The notes beneath the pieces were generated by a model. The model had not been told where the DNA came from, made no database searches, and saw nothing but the letters and a program-made list of their open reading frames with translations. From assembly GCF_020405225.1 (NCBI RefSeq), contig NZ_CP084472.1, positions 3,038,001 to 3,102,000 on the forward strand: DNA of 64,000 bases, written 5' to 3'. Positions 20,174-28,504 of this stretch are shown piece after piece (position 1 is the first letter of the stretch; every line of letters begins with the position of its first letter). The position numbers and the translations under genes were made by a program. The DNA comes from Natrinema sp. DC36 (GTDB lineage Archaea; Halobacteriota; Halobacteria; Halobacteriales; Natrialbaceae).

Positions 20174-21340
20174 ATGAACGTTCGCGCCGGCGTCGCGATC
20201 GTGGTCGCCGCGGCGCTCCTCTGCGGATCGGGGCCAGTCGTCGCTGTCGCTGCCACCGGAACCACGAACGCCGGCCAGCCCCAACCGAGTCCGTTTACGC
20301 TCCAGCAGGACCAGATCGACGCGGACGAGGTCCGAATGGACGTCGCGCTCGAGCCCGACGGGACCGCCGAGTGGACGCTCGAGTTCTTGGTCCGCCTCGA
20401 CGACAACGAGAGCACGGAGGCGTTCGAGTCGCTACGAGCGGACATTCGGGACGATCCCGAAAATTACACGCAGTCGTTCGCCGATCGGATGAACGAGACG
20501 GTTTCGACGGCGAGCAACGCAACGGGCCGCGAGATGGCCGCAGAGGAGTTTCGCGTGAGTACCGCGCGACAGTCGCTCGCACGCGAGTACGGCGTCGTCA
20601 GATACGAGTTCCGCTGGGACGGGTTCGCCGCCGTCGAGGGCGACGAGATCCGCGCCGGTGACGCCGTCGAGGGAATCTATCTCGACGACGGGACCCGATT
20701 GCTGCTCGAGTGGCCGGACGGCTACGAGCGAACGTCTGTCACGCCCGATCCGGACGACGAGCGCGAGAACGCGGTGATCTGGCGGGGCGGCGAGACGGAC
20801 TTCGTTTCTGGAGAGCCTCGAGTCGTCGTTACCGCCGCTGACGGCGGGACCGGGCTCAGCACGACGATGCTCGCGGGAATCGTCGCTATCGTGGCCGTCC
20901 TCGGCGCTGGCGGTGCATGGTGGTACCGCAACCGCACGTCTGGGGCGGGGCAAACGACCGACGGTGACGGGGCTCCCGAGTCCAATACCGATCCGGAGCG
21001 CACCCCCGAATCTGGTTCGGGATCCGCGACGGCATCGACGTCGGCGTCGTCGACGGCCGACGAATCGGCTGGCTCGAGTGCGACCGCAGCGCCGGATCCG
21101 GCGCTCCTCACCAACGAAGAACAGGTCCTCCGGCTCGTCGAAGATAACGGCGGCCGGATGAAACAGCAGGCAGTCGTCGAAGAACTCGACTGGACCGACG
21201 CGAAGACCAGCAAAGTGGTCAGCGCGCTCCGCGATGAAGGGGACCTCGAGTCGTTCCGCCTCGGTCGCGAAAACGTGCTCTCGCTCCCCGACGCGGACGA
21301 GCCAATCACGACGAATGCCGGCAGTGACGAAAACGAATGA
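20174..21340 (+). CDS. Membrane-anchored helix-turn-helix protein with extracellular domain
   Basis: This 388-aa protein has a signal peptide (about 1-26), an extracytoplasmic beta-rich domain (about 35-225) and one transmembrane helix (LSTTMLAGIVAIVAVLGAGGAWWY, about 228-251). A Ser/Thr/Glu-rich cytoplasmic linker follows, then a C-terminal winged HTH (LLTNEEQVLRLVEDNGGRMKQQAVVEELDWTDAKTSKVVSALRDEGDLES). The topology suggests a one-component receptor that binds DNA from the membrane. It belongs to a haloarchaeal DUF family (DUF7343/7345-like, recalled). The next gene, also secreted, may be its partner. Confidence 0.8.
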   Translation: MNVRAGVAIVVAAALLCGSGPVVAVAATGTTNAGQPQPSPFTLQQDQIDADEVRMDVALEPDGTAEWTLEFLVRLDDNESTEAFESLRADIRDDPENYTQSFADRMNETVSTASNATGREMAAEEFRVSTARQSLAREYGVVRYEFRWDGFAAVEGDEIRAGDAVEGIYLDDGTRLLLEWPDGYERTSVTPDPDDERENAVIWRGGETDFVSGEPRVVVTAADGGTGLSTTMLAGIVAIVAVLGAGGAWWYRNRTSGAGQTTDGDGAPESNTDPERTPESGSGSATASTSASSTADESAGSSATAAPDPALLTNEEQVLRLVEDNGGRMKQQAVVEELDWTDAKTSKVVSALRDEGDLESFRLGRENVLSLPDADEPITTNAGSDENE

Positions 21341-21511
21341 GACGAAATCGAGTCTCCGTCGAATCAGGTCCACCGAGTAAGCCGGTACAGGCGAAATCGG
21401 TGAAATCGACGGACAGCAACGGATCGAAAACGGCGTTGAATGGCGGAAACCGTCGATGAACCCAAGTCATCGACTCGAGTGTCTATCACTACGCAACTAC
21501 GACTCCCATCA

Positions 21512-22216
21512 ATGAACCGAACCATATCGATCACGCTGGCAGCGATACTCGTCGTCGCGATGGTCGCGGTCCCCCTCGCTGCGGCGAGCGTCTCCTCGAG
21601 CGCGAACGGACAGGCGACAAGCGACTCCGAGGCGGGAAACGAGTCGATCAAACCCGGTGAACAGTTCGCCGCCGCCGTCGGCGTCCAGAACGCCGAAATC
21701 GAGGGCGACGTTTCGGAACGGGCCTTCGGCGTCCGTATCGCGAACGCGGAGACCAACGCGACGAAGGCGGCCGTCGTCGCCGCGCAGTTCAACGAGACGG
21801 AAGCACGCCTCACCGAACTCGAGGGGAGACTCGAGGAACGGAACGAGTCCCGCGAGGCCGGCGACATCAGCGAGGGGCGCTATCGCGCGGAAGTCGCGAC
21901 GATCGTCGTCGAGATGCGGTCCCTCGAGCGCCGGGCGGCGACGGCCGAGACGGCCGCGACCGGACTCCCCGAAGCGGTGCTCGCTCCGCACGGTATCGAC
22001 GTCGACTCGATCCGAACGCTGCGAGATCGCGCCGGTGATCTCGGCGGACCCGAGACCGCGGAAATCGCTGGATCGATCGCCGGGGACGACGGTGAACGGT
22101 CGCTCGGTCCCGACCGCGATCCCAGCAGTCCGATCGACGTCGGCGGTGACACTCGAACCGACGAACGGAGTGTCAGCAGCGACGGCGAGACGAACGTAGC
22201 GTCGAGCGAAGCGTGA
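21512..22216 (+). CDS. Secreted coiled-coil protein
   Basis: This 234-aa protein has a signal peptide (NRTISITLAAILVVAMVAVPLAAAS) and a predicted coiled coil (FNETEARLTELEGRLEERNESREAGDISEGRYRAEVATIVVEMRSLERRAATAE, about residues 88-150). The tail is acidic and low-complexity. The ATG at 21512 is chosen for the signal peptide; the longer in-frame start adds 24 non-signal residues. It lies downstream of the membrane-anchored HTH receptor, an arrangement I recall in other haloarchaea. Function unknown. Confidence 0.7.
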   Translation: MNRTISITLAAILVVAMVAVPLAAASVSSSANGQATSDSEAGNESIKPGEQFAAAVGVQNAEIEGDVSERAFGVRIANAETNATKAAVVAAQFNETEARLTELEGRLEERNESREAGDISEGRYRAEVATIVVEMRSLERRAATAETAATGLPEAVLAPHGIDVDSIRTLRDRAGDLGGPETAEIAGSIAGDDGERSLGPDRDPSSPIDVGGDTRTDERSVSSDGETNVASSEA

Positions 22217-22270
22217 ACCAGCAGCCGACGCACACCCGTTTTTTGCCGCTCGATTCCGTAGAGCGGTGAG

Positions 22271-22501
22271 ATGGTCGACGCGTATACGGTGATCGATACC
22301 GCAACTGGAACCGCCGAGGGAGTCTGTCGTACCCTGTGCGATGCAGAAGCGGTGATCGACGCACACGTCATCGCTGGCGACTTCGACGTTATGGTCGAGA
22401 TAGCGGGCGACGACCCGCACGATATCCTCGAGACGATCACCGACACCGTTCGGCCGCTCGAGGGGGTCGGGACGACGCGAACGTACATCTGCATCGACTG
22501 A
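22271..22501 (+). CDS. Stand-alone Lrp/AsnC ligand-binding (RAM) domain protein
   Basis: This 76-aa protein is a single RAM/ACT-like domain without a DNA-binding domain: DAYTVIDTATGTAEGVCRTL...VIDAHVIAGDFDVMVEIAGDDPHDILETITDTVRPLEGVGTTRTYICI. The GDFDVMVEI core is the Lrp effector-binding signature. Such solo RAM proteins may bind amino acids or modulate Lrp-family regulators. Confidence 0.88.
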   Translation: MVDAYTVIDTATGTAEGVCRTLCDAEAVIDAHVIAGDFDVMVEIAGDDPHDILETITDTVRPLEGVGTTRTYICID

Positions 22502-22565
22502 GCCAGCGAGTGTGTCAGTCGCTCGACCCCGATCGGGCCAGGACGGCGGCATCCACTCGTCCGCG

Positions 22566-22578
22566 ACTTTAAGTACGA
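22566..22578 (+). promoter_or_regulatory. TATA-type promoter for the zinc-ribbon protein
   Basis: ACTTTAAGTAC lies about 27 nt before the ATG at 22598. That is the usual box A to start distance for a leaderless haloarchaeal transcript. Confidence 0.5.
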
Positions 22579-22597
22579 ACCCGCGGCCAGACAGGCC

Positions 22598-23374
22598 ATG
22601 ATCGACGACGCGATCCGCGTCCTCGCGGGCGACTGCACCGTTATCGCCGAGGACGACGACCGACAGGAGTACCGCGGCCGGGTGACGACGATCGTCAAAC
22701 CCGACAACACCATCCTCGTCCACGACACCGACGGCTACCAGCCCGTCGCGTGGCTGACCCGCGCCGACAGCGTCTCGAGCGATCGCACCGGCGGCTTCAC
22801 CCTCGTCGCGAAGAAGGGGACCCAGACGCTGCGGATCGCCACCCACGATCAGGACGGGTTCGCCCACTACCCATCTTCGGCGGCCGGAACGCCCATCGGG
22901 ACGTGTCCCGACTGCGGCGGCGCGCTCGTGCGCTCGAGCGGGGTCCACTGCGTCGGCTGTGGCGACCGCTACGGCGTGCCCGCGGACGCGACGATCCGCG
23001 ACGAGCAGTGTGATTGTGACTGTGGCCTCCCCAAGATGCGCGTCGAGCGCGGGCTGGCGTTCAACGTCTGCCTTGACAGAGGCTGTGAGTCCCTCGATGC
23101 GGCAGTCAAGCAGGCCTTCGATCGCGAATGGACGTGTCCCGAACCCGACTGCGACGGCGACCTCCGGATCCTCCGGCGCGGCGGCCTCATCGCCGGCTGC
23201 GAGCACTACCCCGACTGCGACACCGGCTTCGCCGTCCCCGCCGGCATCGCCGACGGCGACTGCGGCTGTGGCCTCCCGACGTTCGAGACCGCCAGCGGCA
23301 CCCGCTGTCTCGATGCGACCTGCGATCGGGGGCTCGAGGCGGCGCTCGAGGCCGAATCCGCGGCCGACGACTGA
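22598..23374 (+). CDS. NucS-like N-terminal domain fused to multiple zinc ribbons
   Basis: This 258-aa protein begins with a segment (VTTIVKPDNTILVHDTDGYQPVAWLTRADS) that resembles the DNA-binding N-terminal domain of NucS/EndoMS nucleases (DUF91). The nuclease domain is absent. The rest is rich in paired cysteines: CPDCGG with CVGCGD, CDCDCG with CLDRGC, CPEPDCDGDL with CEHYPDC, then CGCG with CLDATC. These resemble topoisomerase-type C4 zinc fingers. Three or four zinc-bound ribbons suggest a nucleic-acid-binding adaptor. It is probably transcribed alone and leaderless. Confidence 0.78.
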   Translation: MIDDAIRVLAGDCTVIAEDDDRQEYRGRVTTIVKPDNTILVHDTDGYQPVAWLTRADSVSSDRTGGFTLVAKKGTQTLRIATHDQDGFAHYPSSAAGTPIGTCPDCGGALVRSSGVHCVGCGDRYGVPADATIRDEQCDCDCGLPKMRVERGLAFNVCLDRGCESLDAAVKQAFDREWTCPEPDCDGDLRILRRGGLIAGCEHYPDCDTGFAVPAGIADGDCGCGLPTFETASGTRCLDATCDRGLEAALEAESAADD

Positions 23375-23697
23375 ACGACCGGATCGAACGCGAAAGCGGA
23401 GGTTGCACCCTGCGATAGCCGCCCGACCAGCCGCCGCTGCGGTGGGTGGGACTGAAAGGGGCTTCCGGCCTCGACGAACCCGGACGACGGAAGCACCGGA
23501 GCGACCGAAGGGAGCGAGGCGCGCAGCGAGTCCCGGGAGTCGAGACCGGAAGGGGCTTTCGGGCTGTTTGCAGCAGAGATGCTCCTGAACCCGCCCACGG
23601 TTCTCAAGCCCGCACGCCCAACAGTGTCCGTCCCACCACCACTCTCGAATGGGGATCGATCCGCAGCCACTTAGTCACGGCCCGCAAAACCCCGGCT
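23375..23697. repeat. Intergenic repeat-like sequence (family 3) before endA
   Basis: This 323-nt gap has no credible gene. It contains two similar blocks, GGACTGAAAGGGGCTTCCGG (about 23449) and GAGACCGGAAGGGGCTTTCG (about 23545). Between them lies a GAGCGAGGCGCGCAGCGAG-type stretch typical of haloarchaeal intergenic repeats. Confidence 0.55.
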
Positions 23698-24768
23698 ATG
23701 TCACTCGAGGGGCGGTTCGACGACGGCGTCGTCCGCGTGGGCGGCGACGCGCGCCAGCGCTATCACGACTCGCGGGGCTACGGCTATCCGCTCGAGGGCA
23801 ACGAGATCGCCCTCGCGCCGGTCGAAGCGGCCCACCTCCTGTATCGGGGGGATCTCGAGGCGGTCGTCGACGCCGGCAGCGGCGAGCGCCTCGGGTTTCG
23901 AGAATTCGTGGCTCGCGAGCCCGGCGAGGATTTCGGGGTTCGGTTCCTGGTCTACGCGGATCTGCGGTCGCGGGGCTTCTATCTCTCGCCGGCCGCGGAG
24001 CCGTGGGTTCCGAACCCGCCGAGCGGCGAGGCCGACTTCGCGGTCTTCCCGCGAGGAAAGGGGCCTCGAGACGGCGAGATCGCCTACGCGCTGCGGATCA
24101 TCGGCGAACGGACCGACATTCCGGCCGCCGAACTCCGGGAGGGCGTGCTAGCGGTCGTCGACGAGGAGAGCGAAATCACCTACTTCGAGGTGGGACGGCG
24201 GGATCCGACCGGCTCGTCGGGCACCGACGCCACGCTGCCCGAGGACTGCGAGGCCGACCTGCTCGCCGATCGGGTCGTCGTCTGGGAGCCGCCGCTTTCC
24301 CTCTACGAGCAGACGTTCTACGGCCAGCCCCTCGAGGGCCGGGAGTACGACGAGCCGACGCTGCAGTGTTCGCTGCTCGAGGCGACCTACCTCGCCGAGC
24401 GAGGGGCGCTCGCGCTCGAGGCCGACACGGTCCGCGAGCGGGGCCGCGAGGTCGAGGGCGAGCGATTCGATCGGCGGCTGACCGTTTACACGGAGTTGCG
24501 AGAGCGAGGCGTCGTCCCCAAGACGGGGTACAAGTTCGGTGCGGACTTCCGGACCTACGCGGACGTGGAGTCCGTCGAGAACCTCGGTCACTCCGAACTG
24601 CTGGTTCGCGTGCATCCCGCGGCGTACGTCTTCGAGCCCCGAGATCTGGCGCTGGACGTTCGGCTCGCTCACGGCGTCCGGAAGACGATGGTGTTCGCGC
24701 TGGTCAGCGACGACTCCGCCGAAGAGACGGAGATAGAGTGGTGGTCGCTCGAGCGGTTGACCCCCTAA
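23698..24768 (+). CDS. endA: tRNA-splicing endonuclease, fused-repeat type
   Basis: This 356-aa enzyme cuts introns from pre-tRNA at bulge-helix-bulge sites. It is a tandem duplication of the EndA fold. The C-terminal half keeps the catalytic triad Y287 (ADFRTY), H298 (GHSELLVRVH) and K329 (GVRKTMVFAL). The N-terminal half (about 1-170; related GVRFLVYADLRSRGF) has lost the catalytic set and is structural. Length fits the euryarchaeal fused form. In many haloarchaea endA is, as I recall, adjacent to trpS; here two minus-strand genes lie between them. Confidence 0.95.
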   Translation: MSLEGRFDDGVVRVGGDARQRYHDSRGYGYPLEGNEIALAPVEAAHLLYRGDLEAVVDAGSGERLGFREFVAREPGEDFGVRFLVYADLRSRGFYLSPAAEPWVPNPPSGEADFAVFPRGKGPRDGEIAYALRIIGERTDIPAAELREGVLAVVDEESEITYFEVGRRDPTGSSGTDATLPEDCEADLLADRVVVWEPPLSLYEQTFYGQPLEGREYDEPTLQCSLLEATYLAERGALALEADTVRERGREVEGERFDRRLTVYTELRERGVVPKTGYKFGADFRTYADVESVENLGHSELLVRVHPAAYVFEPRDLALDVRLAHGVRKTMVFALVSDDSAEETEIEWWSLERLTP

Positions 24769-24850
24769 TTGGAACTGAATCAGAGACGGTCATTGATCGC
24801 TGTTTATAGACGTCTACTTCGCTTTGAATACTGAGGGTCGTGAACGACGA

Positions 24851-24998
24851 GCGTTCTGCTCATGCTGGCAATACGGAAAATCCACACCCTCCCCAACCGA
24901 TTCGCTCACTCCTTTCAGTCGTTCGCTCATCCCTCGCACAATGTCGTCGACTGCCCTCGCTATCTCTCGGGCAGTCGACAGCGCGCGCCACCGCACGT
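24851..24998. repeat. Dispersed repeat family 1, copy b
   Basis: It lies between the converging ends of endA and the 25009 gene. It holds GCGTTCTGCTCATGCTGGCA, CCACACCCTCCCCAACCGAT, CTCATCCCTCGCAC and GCGCGCGCCACCGCACGT. The central hairpin (24946-24956 with 24969-24979, 11 bp perfect) has a stem sequence entirely different from that of copy a. Confidence 0.78.
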
Positions 24999-25008
24999 GA
25001 TACTCCGT

Positions 25009-25938
25009 CTACGTAAACTGCTCGAGAAATTCCGCTCCGAGTACGACCTCCGTTCCTGCGAGCCCGACCGAACAGAACAGCGTGATGTCGGTCGCGCGCT
25101 GGCGGCCGAGATCGGGGTCCTCGAGCACGTCGGCGAGTTCGACCATTCGCTCGCGGTCGTCGCCCGACGCGACGTACGGCCGGTCGTAGGCGTCGACCTG
25201 CGGGAGCGAATCGGTCGCGATGACGTCGGCGCGGTCGACCACCTCGAGCGGGAGTTCGTGGGCGTCTCGGAATCGCGGCCCGATCGTCGTGACGTGGGTG
25301 CCGGGCTCGAGCCAGTCGGGATCGAAAACGGGCTCCTCGCTGTTCGTCGCGCAGACGAGCGCGTCCGCGTCGCGGACGACCGGTTCGGGATCGTCGACCG
25401 CGCGGACGGGCGGTTCGACCTCGCCGTCGGCGGTCTCGGCGAACGACTCGCGGCTCTCAGCGGTCGGACTGTAAATCAGCACCTCCGCGAAATCGCGGGC
25501 CGCACACGCCGCGCCGACCTGCGCTCGAGCCTGAAATCCCGAGCCGAGAACCCCGAGCGTCTCGCCGTCCTCGCGGGCGAGGTGGTCGATCGCGACGCCG
25601 CCGATCCCGCCGGTCCGGAGCCCGCCGATCGCGAACCCGACGAACAGGCCCGCGAACGCGCCGGTGGTCGCGTCGAAGACGGCCACCAGTTCCGTGTGCT
25701 CGTCGCCGGACTCGGGGTGAGTCTCGTAGACCCTGAATCCGGTCACGTTCGCCGACCCGGTCGCGGAGCCGGCGGTGAACACCAACTCGCCCTCGCCGGC
25801 GTCGACGCGCCAGCGCGGCGGGGCCTCGAGCGTTCCCGCAGCGCGTTCGCAGAACGCGTCGCGCATGGCGTCGACGACCTGCGCGTACTCGAACTGCGAG
25901 TAAACATCGCCGTCAGTGAGGATGGGAAAGTCGGGCAT
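25009..25938 (-). CDS. Ornithine cyclodeaminase / mu-crystallin family protein
   Basis: This 309-aa NAD(P)-binding protein has the family features: substrate-side RWRVDAGEGELVFTAGSA, Rossmann motif GVLGSGFQARAQVGA, CATNSEEPVF and THVTTIGPRFRDAHELP. The ATG at 25938 gives the usual family N-terminus (LTDGDV); an in-frame ATG at 25965 adds nine residues. Activity could be an ornithine cyclodeaminase, an alanine dehydrogenase or an imine reductase, and cannot be resolved here. A second, diverged family member is at 50605. Confidence 0.85.
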   Translation of the reverse strand: MPDFPILTDGDVYSQFEYAQVVDAMRDAFCERAAGTLEAPPRWRVDAGEGELVFTAGSATGSANVTGFRVYETHPESGDEHTELVAVFDATTGAFAGLFVGFAIGGLRTGGIGGVAIDHLAREDGETLGVLGSGFQARAQVGAACAARDFAEVLIYSPTAESRESFAETADGEVEPPVRAVDDPEPVVRDADALVCATNSEEPVFDPDWLEPGTHVTTIGPRFRDAHELPLEVVDRADVIATDSLPQVDAYDRPYVASGDDRERMVELADVLEDPDLGRQRATDITLFCSVGLAGTEVVLGAEFLEQFT

Positions 25939-26025
25939 GATCGACCCGTCGGGCGGATGGACCATAACAGTTCAGCCCCGCGGCGGGTCTCGTCCGTTGA
26001 CACGGCAACGGTGAGCGGCGAACGC

Positions 26026-26421
26026 CTACGGCTCGCCCGGAAGCGCTGCCCCTTCGTGCTCGAGCAGTTCCCGTTTCAGATCGAGTCCGCCGCCGTAGCC
26101 GACGAGCGAATCTACGCCCACGATCCGATGACAGGGAACGATCACGGGAATCGGATTGCGACCGCAGGCCTGCCCGACCGCGATCGGTGCGCTCTCGAGG
26201 GCCGACGCGATCTCGCCGTACGTTCGCGTTTCACCGGCCGGAATCTCCGTCATCGCTCGCATAACGCTGCCCGTGAAGCCATCGGGGAACTCGATCTCGA
26301 GGTCGAACGCCGTCCTCGTTCCCGATTCGTATTCCCGTACCTGCTCGCGGATCGTTTCCGGATCCGCATCGATCCGCGACTCGTCGATCTCCCGTTCGCA
26401 CCCGAATACCTGAACCTGCAT
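26026..26421 (-). CDS. ogt: Methylated-DNA-protein cysteine methyltransferase
   Basis: This 131-aa suicide repair protein removes O6-alkyl groups from guanine. The active site is VPCHRIVG, and the DNA-recognition helix region is TYGEIASALESAPIAVGQACGRNPIPV. The ATG at 26421 (QVQVFGCE) is preferred over a longer basic in-frame extension overlapping the trpS promoter side. It is divergent from trpS. Confidence 0.93.
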   Translation of the reverse strand: MQVQVFGCEREIDESRIDADPETIREQVREYESGTRTAFDLEIEFPDGFTGSVMRAMTEIPAGETRTYGEIASALESAPIAVGQACGRNPIPVIVPCHRIVGVDSLVGYGGGLDLKRELLEHEGAALPGEP

Positions 26422-26526
26422 CGTCGGTCGACGTTCGACGCGCACCCACTTCACTCTCGCCGACCGAAGATTTCGGCGACGGCGAAGCCGAAGGTTTTTG
26501 CGCGCTGCCGAGCCAAAACGCACGTA

Positions 26527-28371
26527 ATGACCGGAGACGACCCACTCGAGGAGTCCGAGTCAGGGGAACCGACGAGCGGGGAACCGATAACGGACGGCGG
26601 AGCCGCAGGTGCGGATGACGTCGCGCTGGACCCCTGGGGATCCTCGAGCGTCTCCGACTACCGAAAGCTGTTCGAGGAGTTCGGTATCGAGGAGTTCGAC
26701 GAGCTGCTCGAGCAGGTGCCCAATCCGCACTATCTGATGCGACGCGGCGTCATCTTCGGCCACCGGGACTACCGACCGGTCGCCGAAGCCTTACGGAACG
26801 ACGAGCCGGCGGCCGTCCTGTCGGGTTTCATGCCCACCGGCGATCCCCACATCGGCCACAAGCTGGTCTTCGACGAGATCATCTGGCATCAAGAGCAAGG
26901 GGCCGACGCCTACGGCCTGATCGCCGACCTCGAGGCCAACTCCGCCCGCGGGATGAGCTGGGAAGAGATCGACGAGCACGCGCGTAATTACCTGCTCTCG
27001 CTGCTCGCGCTCGGCTTCGACCCGGAGGAGGGCGAACTCTACCGCCAGTCGACGAACCGCGAGGTACAGGATCTCGCCTTCGATCTCGGCGCGGAGGCAA
27101 ATTTCTCGGAGTTCCAGGCGATCTACGGCTTCGACGGCGAGACCGACGTCTCGCACATGCAGTCGGTCGTCACCCAGATGGCCGACATCCTCTACCCGCA
27201 ACTCGAGGAGCCCAAGCCGACCGTGATCCCCGTCGGTCCGGATCAGGATCCTCACGTCCGACTGGCGCGGGACCTCGCCGAGCGGATGCGCTTCTTCAAG
27301 GTGAGCGAGGCGTATCTGAGTCAAGAGTTGAGTGATAAAGAGAGAGAATTAGCCGCCTGGCTTAATGAAGAAATTAGACAAGCGTTCCTAAACACTATTG
27401 AAAAGAACGAGCCTAAAGATGTATCAGGCGGAAGTCTAGGATTTATAAGGTGTGGTCAAGCTTCGATAATATTGGATTGGATGTCGGATTATATTACTAG
27501 CGATGAATCTAACCAATTTGACCTATCATCGCCCGATATTGATGAAGTTATGGAGTTGGAATATGACTATTCAAGGAGCGACTGGAAGTCTGTTTCAAAT
27601 TATATAAATCCCGGGAAAGTTGCGCCACCAGAGAATGTCAATAAAGAAACCATTTTCTCACTAATTTCCACATTAGAAGGTGCTGGGAAGGAGCCGTTTA
27701 GAGAGAGAATTAGGATATTCAACCGGAAGGCAACAGAAAGCGCATTTGAGGATCTGAAGAGAAAATGTGAGCAGTACAACTTTAGAGCATATGAGTCACA
27801 TATCGATATTTTCGATATCGAGACGTTAGTCCACAAACCTCAGAATTTAAACAAGCTTCCAGAAGACAGAGCCAAACTGATGGAGATAGCAAAAGATACC
27901 GCAGAAGAACTCGCCCGCGAGGTTGAGGTCGACAACGGCGGCTACGGGTTCCAGCCACCGTCGTCGATCTATCACCGATTCATGACCGGGCTGACCGGCG
28001 GGAAGATGTCCTCGTCGATTCCCGCGAGCCACATCTCGCTGCTGGACGACCCCGAGGACGGCTACGACAAGGTGAAAGCGGCAACCACCGGCGGCCGTGA
28101 GACGGCCGAGAAACAGCGCGAACTCGGCGGCAAAGCGGACGAGTGTCCCGTCTACGAACTCTACGCGTACCTGCTAGCCGGCGACGACGACGAGTTCGCC
28201 AAGCGCGTCTACGACGAGTGCGTCGGCGGCGAACGGCTCTGTGGCGACTGCAAGGAGCAAGCCGCCCAGCTCATGCGGGAGTTCCTCGCGGAACACCAGG
28301 AAAAACGCGAGGAGGTCGAAGACCTGCTCGAGGAAGCGGATATCGAACTCGAGTCGCCGCGGCGTCGCTGA
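26527..28371 (+). CDS. trpS: Tryptophanyl-tRNA synthetase with AT-rich mosaic segment
   Basis: This 614-aa class-I synthetase charges tRNA-Trp. The HIGH-type motif is PTGDPHIGH (103-111), VGPDQDPHVRLARD is at about 236-249, and KMSSS is at 493-497. Residues about 264-459 (nt 27318-27903) are conspicuously AT-rich, with ATA, AGA, AGG and TTA codons that the rest of the gene avoids. The reading frame stays open and rejoins normal GC-rich code at AREVEVDNGGYGF. Part of the segment (LEGAGKEPFRERIRIFNRKATESAFEDL) still looks like the corresponding haloarchaeal TrpRS region, so this seems to be a swapped domain rather than an intein (no Cys/HN splice residues). The protein is about 100 residues longer than the usual form, by memory. 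Confidence 0.93.
   Translation: MTGDDPLEESESGEPTSGEPITDGGAAGADDVALDPWGSSSVSDYRKLFEEFGIEEFDELLEQVPNPHYLMRRGVIFGHRDYRPVAEALRNDEPAAVLSGFMPTGDPHIGHKLVFDEIIWHQEQGADAYGLIADLEANSARGMSWEEIDEHARNYLLSLLALGFDPEEGELYRQSTNREVQDLAFDLGAEANFSEFQAIYGFDGETDVSHMQSVVTQMADILYPQLEEPKPTVIPVGPDQDPHVRLARDLAERMRFFKVSEAYLSQELSDKERELAAWLNEEIRQAFLNTIEKNEPKDVSGGSLGFIRCGQASIILDWMSDYITSDESNQFDLSSPDIDEVMELEYDYSRSDWKSVSNYINPGKVAPPENVNKETIFSLISTLEGAGKEPFRERIRIFNRKATESAFEDLKRKCEQYNFRAYESHIDIFDIETLVHKPQNLNKLPEDRAKLMEIAKDTAEELAREVEVDNGGYGFQPPSSIYHRFMTGLTGGKMSSSIPASHISLLDDPEDGYDKVKAATTGGRETAEKQRELGGKADECPVYELYAYLLAGDDDEFAKRVYDECVGGERLCGDCKEQAAQLMREFLAEHQEKREEVEDLLEEADIELESPRRR
27318..27903 (+). other. Foreign-composition segment inside trpS
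   Basis: Base composition drops abruptly at about 27318 and recovers at about 27903, without stop codons. Runs such as GAGAGAATTAGCC and ATTTATAAGGTGTGGTC contrast with flanking GC-rich code. The segment lies between the class-I HIGH and KMSKS motifs. It is best read as recombined sequence from a low-GC source. Confidence 0.75.
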
Positions 28372-28504
28372 GCGGCGATCCACCGACGGTGCTGACGAGC
28401 GTTGGCGATCGGGTGACTGAGCTGATATGTTTTTTGGGAGTGATGAGTCATTTTCAGCGTCTGACGAAGATATATCAGTCCGGTTGTGGAATCCGAAACT
28501 ATCG

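Noticed and set aside
21509-23206. A 565-codon minus-strand ORF
   Set aside because: It spans three plus-strand genes with signal peptide, RAM domain and zinc ribbons; the minus product has no recognisable motifs. It is a GC-driven shadow.
27318-27903. Possible intein or homing element in trpS
   Set aside because: There is no Cys/Ser at the left edge, no HN-Cys/Ser/Thr at the right edge, and no LAGLIDADG or HNH endonuclease motif. A diverged domain replacement fits better.
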